This document shows positions 46,345-55,100 of a stretch of DNA of 64,000 bases, one piece after another. Origin of the DNA: Taeniopygia guttata (lineage: Eukaryota > Chordata > Aves > Passeriformes > Estrildidae); NCBI RefSeq assembly GCF_048771995.1, contig NC_133050.1:7116501-7180500 (forward strand). Direction: 5' to 3'. Positions within the stretch are counted from its first letter, which is position 1; every line of letters starts with the position of its first letter. Both the position numbers and the translations under genes were made by a program. The notes below the pieces were generated by a model, which had not been told where the DNA came from, ran no database searches, and saw nothing but the letters and a program-made list of their open reading frames with translations.

Positions 46345-48420
46345 TCACATCTCCTCCCCGTGTCCCCATGTCCCTGTCCCCGTGTCCTGCCGGGAGGAAT
46401 TGGAGCCTGGATCCCCCTGGGGGGTGGGAATCCCATCCCCAGGCGCTGCCCGGGCTCCGTCCTCCACACGGGATCCCGGCTCCGTCCCCGACATCCACCG
46501 CGGGAACGGGAACGGGAATGGGAACGGGAACGGGGATTCTCCGGCCGCTCCCGGCTCCTGCCGCGCCAGGGTCAGGATGTTCCTGGAGATCCCTGCGGGA
46601 GCAGGGCTGGGATGGGTGGGAGCAGGGACAGGGCCGGGGCTGTCCCCACCCCCATCTCGGCGCTCCCGGTACCTCCGGTGGGTCCGAGGCTGTCCCGGCT
46701 GCTGCTCCGGGGGAACGGGCTGGAGCTGGGGAGCAGGATCAGCCCCAGGAACAGGAGCAGGATCTGGGGAGGGATGGGAGCAGGATCAGCCCCAGGAACA
46801 GGAGCAGGATCAGCCCCAGGGACAGGAGCAGGATCTGGGGAGGGATGGGAGCAGGATCAGCCCCAGGAACAGGAGCAGGATCAGCCCCAGGGACAGGAGC
46901 AGGATCTGGGGAGGGATGGGAGCAGGATCAGCCCCAGGAACAGGAGCAGGATCTGGGGAGGGATGGGAGCAGGATCAGCCCCAGGAACAGGAGCAGGATC
47001 AGCCCCAGGGATGGGAGCAGGATTTGGGGAGGGATGGGAGCCGTGAGCCCCAGAGCGGGGCCGGGGCACCCGGGAGGGTCCCGGGAGGGTCCCGGAGGGG
47101 CCGTACCAGGACACAGGTGCCGGTCTGCGCGGGCCTGGTGGACGTTTCCTTGATGAGCGCCTGGAGCTGCCGCAGGAGAGACCTGCGGGAACGGGGGTGA
47201 GCTCCGTGCCCCTCCTGGTGCCCCTTCCCATCCCGTGCCCATCCCGTGCCCATCCCGTGCCCATCCCGTGCCCACCCGTTACTCGTCTCCAGCTCCTGGA
47301 CTTTTTTCCGCAGCTCCTGGTTCAGCGCTGAGCACGCGGCCGCCCTGCCTGGACAGAGACGGGGACAGTGACCGGGACAGGGACACACCCGGGATAACGG
47401 GAATGAACGCCGGGATAACGGGAATGAACATCAGCCCCACCTGCTCTCCAGCTCGTCCAGGTATTCCTTCTTCCTCCGCCGGCTGTCCTGCGCCGACTGT
47501 TTGTTCCGGATCTTTCTCCGCACCTTCTTCAGGAGCCGCTCCTCGGCCTGGGGCACGCGGGGGTCACTCCTGCTGCCCCCCGGGCCCCCCGTGCCCCCCG
47601 AGCCCCCGCACACACCTGGGTGAGGGGCAGCGCCCCGGGCAGGGTCACCCCCTCCTGCGCCAGCAGCCGCTTCTCCTCCTCCGTCAGCTGGAGCTGCGGG
47701 ACAGGGACAGACTGGGGTGAACTGGGAGGGACTGGGGCGAACTGGGGGGGTCTGGGAGTGAACTGGGAGGGTCTGGGGTGAACTGGGAGGGGCTGGGAGT
47801 GAACTGGAGGGGTCTGGGAGTGAACTGGGGGGGTCTGGGAGTGAACTGGAGGGGTCTGGGGTGAACTGGGGTGGTCCAGGAACGAACTGGGAGGGTCCAG
47901 GAGTGAACTGGGGGGGTCTGGGGTGAACTGGAGGGGTCCGGGGTGAACTGGGAGAGTCCCGGGGTGAACCGGGGAATCCGGGGTGAACCGGGGGTGCGGG
48001 ACTCACCGTGGGCCGGGGCTCGGGGCTCGGGGCCAGCGGGATGCCCGGGAACAGGGAGGGGTCCAGGGCCGTGCTGAGGTCACACACCACCTCCAGCAGC
48101 ACCGGGGGCGGCCCGGCGGGCCGGGGGCGCTCCGGGCTGCTGCCGAGCCCGCAGGCGATGTCGGGGTTCACCGTCAGCCCCAGCAGCTCCTCGGCTCCGC
48201 TGCCCTGCGGGGATACCGGGCCGGGGGACGCGTGACGGGATCCCCGGGACATCCCGGTGTCCCCGTGGGGGTCCTGCCCACCCGCGCCCCTCCCGGCCCC
48301 ACTCACATCATCCTCCGGGAGCGTCAAGGTCTGGAAGCCCAGTACCGGCACCGGGAGCGACGGGGGATCCGGGAAGAGCCCGTCCGGCTCCGGGAGCTCC
48401 GGGAGCTCCGGTGCCTCCAT
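46345..48420 (-). CDS. CREB3L4: CREB3L4, ER membrane-bound bZIP transcription factor
   Basis: Eight coding exons, 326 aa (human 395): 48307-48420, 48007-48204, 47616-47693, 47441-47547, 47276-47344, 47107-47182, 46673-46763, 46345-46592. An acidic N-terminus ([13 protein letters not shown]) leads to [17 protein letters not shown]. The bZIP basic region is [20 protein letters not shown] with a leucine zipper [14 protein letters not shown] transmembrane helix [17 protein letters not shown] and a lumenal tail end in EEM (human DEM). CREB3-family factors sit in the ER, move to Golgi under stress and are freed by S1P/S2P cleavage. The transmembrane exon lies at the end of an array of copies of itself. 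Head-to-head with SLC39A1. Confidence 0.94.
46763..47050 (-). repeat. CREB3L4: Tandem copies of the CREB3L4 transmembrane-exon start with its splice acceptor
   Basis: Upstream of the true exon 7 (transcript sense) the sequence CCCTCCCCAG|ATCCTGCTCC is repeated, so acceptor-like sites precede bases 46763 (used), 46834, 46905 and 46952. Spacings are 71, 71 and 47. Units are 24-bp blocks encoding LLLFLGLI-type residues plus the acceptor. Only the 46763 acceptor keeps the lumenal reading frame. The upstream ones would give the helix and then a short different tail. Confidence 0.85.
47705..47995. repeat. GGGGTCTGGGAGTGAACTGG repeat, CREB3L4 intron 2
   Basis: About thirteen units of 20-24 bp fill the intron between the N-terminal exon 2 and exon 3. 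Confidence 0.88.
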
Positions 48421-49555
48421 TGGGGTTCCCGGCGGACCCCCCCGCGGGATCCCTCGTGCCCCGACGCCCGGGGATGAACCCCCTGCGCCCCCTCCTCGGG
48501 GTGCCCCGGTTCCCGGTGGTGCCGCCGCCTCCGCCCGGTGCCGGGCTGAGCACCAGGATCTCCGGGATCCCGGGGAATCCAGCCAAGTCCCGCCCCGTGC
48601 CGGGAAGGGCCGCGATCATCCCTCCCCAGCGGGGCTCCGCCGCCCTACCGGGGCACCGGGGCAAGCGGGGGGGTGCGGCTGGCCCGGTACCGCGTCCCGG
48701 AGGGTCTCGCGGGGGAACCGGGAACGGGGCCGGGCCTGGGGGGGGCTCCGCGGCGGTCGCGGGTGGCTCTGGACCGGAGCCGCTGCCACCCTCAGTCCCG
48801 GTAACGGAGTTCGGGGCGGAGGAACCGGGGGATGCCCCCGGTAACGGGTTCCGGGAGGGCAGGAACGGGGCGATCCCGCCAGTACCGGCACGGCGGGACC
48901 GGGAGGGTTCCCCCGCCCCGCCCGGACACGTGCGCGCTCCCGGGGCCGCGGGGCCGCGCGGGCTCCGCTCGCTCCCCATTGGCTGCGCCGCGCGTCAATC
49001 AGCGCCGCCGGCGGCGGTTCCGCGTTGCTATTGGCCGCGCTGGCGGGGCGGCGCCGCCCCCCGGAGTTCCCGGGACGCGGTCGGGATGCGGCGGGCGGTG
49101 AGTGCGGCGGGAGCGGCTCCGGTCCCCGTCCCGGTCCCGGTCCCGGTCCTGCCCTGCCCTCCCTCACCCCGATCCCCGGAAACGCCGATCCCGGCGCTTA
49201 TCTCCCGATCCCGCTCGGTGCCGTTCCTTGGTCCCGGTTCTCGAGCCGAGTCCCGGTCCTCGATCCCCGCTGCGGTCGCGGTCCCCGGTGGCGGTCCTTA
49301 CCCCCTAACGCGGTCTGTGCTGCCGAGTTCCCCGTCCCGGTCCCTGATTCCGGTGCCGGTCCTTGTTCCCGCTCCGGTCCCTCCCCGCCGCGCTGTCGGT
49401 GTCCCGGGGCCCCGGGCGGGGGGGTCGGCACCGGGTGAGTCACCGGGGCCGGGGGGCGGCTCTGACCGGCCCGTCCCGTTGCAGCGCCGCTTCCCGGGGA
49501 TGCGCAGCGCGGCTCGGAGCTCCCCCGGCGGCGGGCGCTGAGCTCCGGGAGCAGG
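48421..49555. promoter_or_regulatory. CREB3L4/SLC39A1 bidirectional CpG promoter
   Basis: Dense CpG sequence. It includes an E-box (CACGTG at 48926-48931), CCATTGGCTG near 48977 and CTATTGGCC near 49027 (inverted CCAAT boxes 50 bp apart). GCGGGCGGTGAGTGC at 49091 looks like the donor of a non-coding first exon of SLC39A1, whose coding exon is preceded by an acceptor at about 49484. No other gene is seen. Confidence 0.55.
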
Positions 49556-51236
49556 ATGGACACCGGGAGCGGGGCCGCGCTGGCCTGGAGCCCCGGGGCG
49601 GCCCCGCAGCCCCCGCCCGGGCTGGCGGTGAAGTTGGGGTCGCTGGTGCTGCTGCTGCTGCTGCCCCTCGCCTGCGGCCTCGCACCCCTCTGGTGCTTCC
49701 GACAGCCCCCCGGTACCGGGAATGGGGGGTCTCGGGGGTTCGGGGGGTCTCGGGGATTGTGGAGTCGGGGGAGTGTCTGAGGTGCTGGGGGGGGTCGTGG
49801 GTGTCTGGAGCATTCTGGGGGCTCATGGAGTTTGGGGGTCTCGGGGGTCCCGAGGGTCTGGAGCAGCTGGGAGCAGGGCTGTCCCCACCTCAGGGCTGTC
49901 CCCAAGGGAGGGCTGAGGGGGAAGGGTCTCTTTGGGGTCTCAGCCCCCCAATTTCCTCCCCCCCAGACCCCCGCAGCCCCGTGCTCAGCCTCGTGAGCTG
50001 CTTCTCGGGCGGCGTTTTCATGGGCACCTTCCTGCTCGACCTCCTGCCCGACTACCTGGACAGCATCGCTGCGGCGCTGGAGGGGCTGCGCATCACGGTG
50101 AGACCCCCGGGACACCCCGGGGACCTGTCCCTGTCCCTGTCCCCCTCCCCACGGGTGTCCCTGTCCCCGGGATCGGGGTCAGCAACTGCGGCTGCTGGGA
50201 AAGGGGCTGGAGGGGAGGGAATGGGGACAGGGGATGGACGGTGAGAAAGGGACAAGGACGGGGATGGACAGTGGGAATGGGACAAGGACAGGGATGGACA
50301 GTGACAAAGGGACAAGGACATGGATGGACAGTGAGAACGGGGTGCTGAGGACATTGAGGATGGGGAAGGACAGAGGGGCTGGGGCAGCAGAGAGGGGACA
50401 GTAGTGACAGGGACAGCAGGGCCAGCCTGCTGCCAGCGGAGCAGCCGGAATGGCGACAACGTTCCCCCGGAACGATGACACTGTCCCCCGGCGGCGCCAG
50501 GAGCCCCTTGTGCTCCCGATGACGCATGGAAAGATCCTCATCTGCCGCAGCTTCCCCTTGGCACTGACCCCCCTTCCCGCAGCTGCAGTTCCCCCTGCCG
50601 GAGTTCATCCTGGCCATGGGCTTCTTCCTGGTGCTGGTGCTGGAGCAGGTGACGCTGGCGCAGCGGGAGCTGGCCGAGCCTCCCGAGGAGTCGCGGGCGC
50701 TGCTGCCCAACGGCTCCATCCAGGCCGCGCTGCCCGTGGGCCCGGTGGGCACGGTGGGCACGGTGCCGGCGGCCGGCGGCGGTCCCGGGGCGCTCCGGGC
50801 CGCGGCGCTGGCGCTGGCGCTGGCGCTGCACGCGGTGCTGGAGGGGCTGGCGCTGGGGCTGCGCGAGGGCGACGCGGCCGCGCTGCGCGTGCTGCTGGCG
50901 CTGCTGCTGCACAAGGGCGCCGTGGCCTTCGGCCTCTCGCTGGAGCTGCTGCGCAGCCGCCTGCGCCCGCCCGCCGTGGCCTCGTGCCTCGTGCTGCTGG
51001 CGCTCATGTCCCCGCTGGGCGTCGGCGTGGGCACGGCGCTGGCGGCGGGCGCGGGGCCGCGGCAGCGCCTGTGCCGGGCCGTGCTGGAGGGGCTGGCGGC
51101 CGGCACCTTCCTCTTCGTCACCTTCCTGGAGATTCTGCCCCAGGAGTTGGAGGCGCCCCGAAATCGCATCCCCAAGGTCATCCTGATCCTCGCCGGCTTC
51201 GCGCTGGTCAGCGCCATCCTCTTCGTCAAGGGATGA
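49556..51236 (+). CDS. SLC39A1: SLC39A1 (ZIP1), zinc importer
   Basis: Three coding exons, 313 aa (human 324): 49556-49712, 49967-50097, 50583-51236. Eight hydrophobic helices can be picked out, for example VKLGSLVLLLLLPLACGL and VLSLVSCFSGGVFMGTFLL. The ZIP signature helix LHAVLEGLALGLREGD has the conserved His and Glu, followed by LLHKG; the end is KVILILAGFALVSAILF. It imports zinc across the plasma membrane. The cytosolic loop between helices 3 and 4 (around EESRALLPNGS to PAAGGGPGA) has no histidine, whereas mammalian ZIP1 has an HWH motif there. Confidence 0.96.
50226..50340. repeat. Roughly 37-bp tandem repeat, SLC39A1 intron 2
   Basis: About three and a half copies of a unit with GGACAAGGACAGGGATGGAC and CAGTGAGAA. 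Confidence 0.8.
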
Positions 51237-51312
51237 AGATGCGCCGGGCCGGGATCCGCACGCCGGGCTCGGAGAATCCCATGGGATTCATGTGCCCCCC
51301 CTGCATCCTCCT

Positions 51313-51632
51313 TTCCGAAGTGCCAAAGTGCCTCTCCGGTCTCTGTGCCTCAGTTTCCCCTCTAAACTGTCCTCTTTCTCAAGGGGAGACCCCGCCTTGC
51401 CGGGGGTCCCCCGTTCTCGCTCCGGGAATTCCTGTCCCACCCTGCGCCCCGTGTTCCGAAGTGCCAAAGTGCCTCTCAGCGCTGTGCCTCAGTTTCCCCA
51501 TCTGCACAATGGATCGGTGCTGTGACCCCCCCCCCCCCCCAGGACCCTGGGAGGGGGTGAGTGTCCCCCCCATAACCACAAGTGCCCTTACGGACTCCCC
51601 CGGATTTGGGGGTGTTGGATGAAGCAAATAAA
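51313..51632 (+). terminator. SLC39A1: SLC39A1 3'UTR with a repeated block and poly(A) signal
   Basis: CCGAAGTGCCAAAGTGCCTC followed by CTGTGCCTCAGTTTCCCC is present twice, at 51313-51360 and 51454-51500, about 140 bp apart. The second copy continues as CATCTGCACAATGG, which resembles the 3' part of MIR-type SINEs. The poly(A) signal AATAAA is at 51627-51632. Confidence 0.75.
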
Positions 51633-51917
51633 GGACTGAACCCGAAAGTGCTGCCTCTGCCTGGGGCGGGTGGGATGGAACTGGGGGTGTGTGTCGCAGT
51701 GTCCCCCGCGCACCCCCCAGGATATATGGGCTGGGGGGGTCTGGCTCCCCCTAATTTTGGGTGTGGGGGTGTCTGCTCTGTTCCCGGGCTCGGGGCGGGG
51801 GTGGCCCCGCCGTACCCCAGAGCCGCCCCTCCATTTCAGAGCCCCTCCGCCACTTCGCCCCGTTCCCCTCACGACCGCAGGCCACGCCCCCCCAGCGGCC
51901 ACGCCCCTCCCCGCCCC

Positions 51918-52095
51918 GATGCCCTCCGGGATTTGTAGTCCGTACCTCCCTCACCGCTTAGCACCTCTTAACCCGGCGCCTCCGTTTCCCAGCGCTCCCT
52001 GCGTAGCGCCCGCACGCACCGCTGGGAGTTGTAGTCCAGACACCCCGCACACCCTGCTGTTGGCACTACCAGCTGAACTACAGGTCCCGGCGTGC
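51918..52095 (+). promoter_or_regulatory. CRTC2: CRTC2 promoter with three ZNF143-type sites
   Basis: The ACTACAnnTCCC core occurs three times: at 51928-51939 (minus strand ACTACAAATCCC), 52022-52035 (minus strand ACTACAACTCCCAG) and 52077-52095 (plus strand, ACTACAGGTCCCGGCGTGC). This is the Staf/ZNF143 element common in vertebrate housekeeping promoters. CRTC2 begins 40 bp after the last one. Confidence 0.6.
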
Positions 52096-52134
52096 CGCGC
52101 GCGGCGGCGGCGGCGGAGCGGCGGAGCGGGGAAG

Positions 52135-55100
52135 ATGGCGGCGGCGGGCGCGGGGGCCGGGCCCGGGCCCGGCGCGGGACCCTCGGCCGGAGCCGGTGCG
52201 TCCAACCCGCGCAAGTTCAGCGAGAAGATCGCACTGCAGAAGCAGCGGCAGGCGGAGGAGACCGCGGCCTTCGAGGAGGTCATGATGGAGATCTGCTCCA
52301 CACGGGTGAGGACGGGCCGCCGCGCCGGATGCGCCGCGGGGCGGGGGGGGCCGGGGCGGAGGGGCCGTGAGGGGCTCGGGGGACCGGGGCGGAGGGGGCG
52401 CGGGCCGGGGGAATCGTGAGGGGCTCAGGGGGGTCTTGAGGAGCTGGCGGGGGCCGGGATTTGGGGGGGGGAGTCGTGAGGGGACGTGGGGGCGAGGGTG
52501 TGGGGGGCTGGGGGGGCCGTGAGGGGATGGGGCGGCCCTGAAGGATTTGGGGAGGGGGTCAGGGCGCACTTGGGAGGCTGCGAAGGTTTGGGGGGGCGAG
52601 GTGTGCTCTGAAGAATTTGGGTTGGGGGTAGCAGGGTCCGGGAGGGCTCTGAAGGGTTTGGGGGTGTCGGAGGGGGCTGTGAGGATTTTGGGGAGGGGGT
52701 TCCGGTGGATCCCGGCGTGTCCCGTGTGCCGGCGCCGCTTCCAAGCGCAGCTCCCGGGATCGGGGTGGGAGGAGGATCCCTGATCGCTGGGATCCCACCC
52801 GTGCCCCCTCCCCAAAGCTGCGGCTCCGTCCCTGTCCCCGGGACCCTCGGAGATGCTTCAGGTTGGGCTCGTTTGGACCTGGGCAAGGCAGGGAACCGCT
52901 CCCGGGATGGGATCTGGGATAAATCCCGCTCGGCAGCTCCGGGAAGAGCGAATGCTGACCTCCCTCGAGGGATCTCGGGGGATCGGGAAGGCCGGGAACG
53001 CTCCAGATGTGCTTTCCTAAAAGCGCGTCCAGGAATTGCCTCCCGGAACCTGTGGGAATTTCGTGTCCGCCACCCCGGGGTTTGGTGGAATTTGGTCCTT
53101 CCCAGCAAAACTGCGAGGATGTGGAGTGTGGAATCCGGGGAGACACGGAGAGGCCCCTCCAGGGGATGGGGGCAGCTCCGGGCCTGGGAAGATCCAGGGA
53201 ATACCCAGCAGAGCTTTAAAAACCGGGAATTTTTGGCTTGGAGGTCCCCGTGGCTCCCGGCTCTGCGGGGACCCGCGATCTGGGATGTCACAGTGACAGT
53301 GACATCCCTGGAGAGTTCAGGGATGGGCCGGAGCTTTTCTGTCCCTTCCTGGAGAGTTTAGGAATGGGGTGGAGCATCCCTGGAGAGTTTGGGAACGGGC
53401 CGGATCCTCTGCCTGCTTCCATCCCCAGGGATTTTGGGAAGCCTCCGCCGTGTTTGCAGAGCAAACAGCTGGTTAATGTGCAGCAGGGCTGTCCTGATCC
53501 CTGCCTGGAATCTCTCCTCCGGGAATTCACCCCCTGATCCTCCTCTGGGATGGCTCCTCTGGGAATTCCTTCCCTCATCCCTGGTTCCTGTGGGCTCTGT
53601 TCCCGCCTGTGGGATCCGCAGCCCCCTGAGCTTTGCTCCGTGGTTCCTGGAGCTTTTCCCGGCTCTTTGGGAGCTGCTCCCGGATTCCAGCTCCCGCAGG
53701 GATCCTGGCTCGGAGCTCAGTGCTCCATCCCAAGACCTTAAGCCCCAGCGCAGCTCCGGGCGCTAATCCCGCCAGCTGCTGCCTAAATCTCCTGGTTTTT
53801 TGGGTTCTTTCCCTTGTTTTTCCCTCTGGATCTGGATTTCCGTGGTTTTACGCTCAGGAATTTGGGGTTTCCCGTTTCTCAGCTGTTTTTTTGGGCTTCA
53901 GCTTCTCTTTCCCTGGGACTTCTCCGGGCGCTGAGGAGCAGCAGCTCTTGGGACCCCCAGGGACCCCCCAGCTCCAGAGGGAAAGGGGATTTGTGTGGGT
54001 TCAGCCCAGGAAAATGCTCCTCCCTGTGGGTTTGATCAGGGGAGCTCTGCTCCGTCAGGATGGGGGGGTTGGAGGGGTGGTGGGGGCCGTTCCCTGTCCC
54101 CCGGGTGTTTTTGGGATCCCGTTATCTCCCGCCGTGCTCTGCTGCGGCTCCATCCCCGGCCTTGAGTCCGGCTCGGCGCTGGAATCTCCGGGGTGGCCTT
54201 GGCGTGGATGAGGTGGAAAATCCCTCTGGATCCGTGGGGGTGGGCTGAGCCCCGAGCCTGGATGGGACAGGGGGGACACAGGGGCTGCCAGGCCCGGCCT
54301 CTGCTGCGGGAGCGTGGAGCAGGGATCCCCTCTCGGGATCCTGACCCCCATCCATCCCGCTGTGGCTGCGGGAAGGGGCCGGATCCGGAGCGTCCCCGCC
54401 GTGGGGAGCGACGCTGTGCGGGAAGGGGGAGCCTGCGTGTCCCATGGGGGCTGAGAGGGGCGGTTTGTGACACCCCCTGACCGTCCCCCCCGTGTCCCCA
54501 CAGCTGCAGGCGCAGAAGCTGCGTCTGGCCCACAGCCGGGGGCCCTTCTACAGCGGCTCCCTGCCCAACGTCAACCAGATCGGCACCGGCGTTCCCGACT
54601 TCCAGGTGACTCCACGGCGGGGCGGGGGGCTGGGATGGACGTTCCCCAATCCCTTCACCCCCTCCCACGCTCCGGAGCCGGTGCCGAGCCCCTCTCCCGT
54701 CCCCCTCCCCGCAGGGCCCGTCGCCGCTGGATTCCACGCGCAGCACGCGGCACCACGGGCTGGTGGAGCGCGTGCAGCGGGACCCGCGCCGGATGATGTC
54801 CCCGCTGCGCCGCTACGTCCGGCAGATATCCTTTGTCCCGTGTGCCCCGCGCTGCCTCCCGCTGCTCCCGCCCTTCCCGCGGGATTCGGGAGCTCCCGGT
54901 GTGCTCCTTAACGCGCCCCCACATCGACAGCTCTCCCTACGGACCCACCTACCTGTCGCCTCCGCCTGAGCCCAGCTGGAGGAGGTAATTCCCCGCTGTC
55001 CCTGCAGCCTGGGAGCCCGTTCCCATCCTCTTCCCATCCTCTTCCCATCCCCGAGGGTTGGGAGTGGAGGAGGCTCCGCACAGGCACCGATCCTGGGAAC

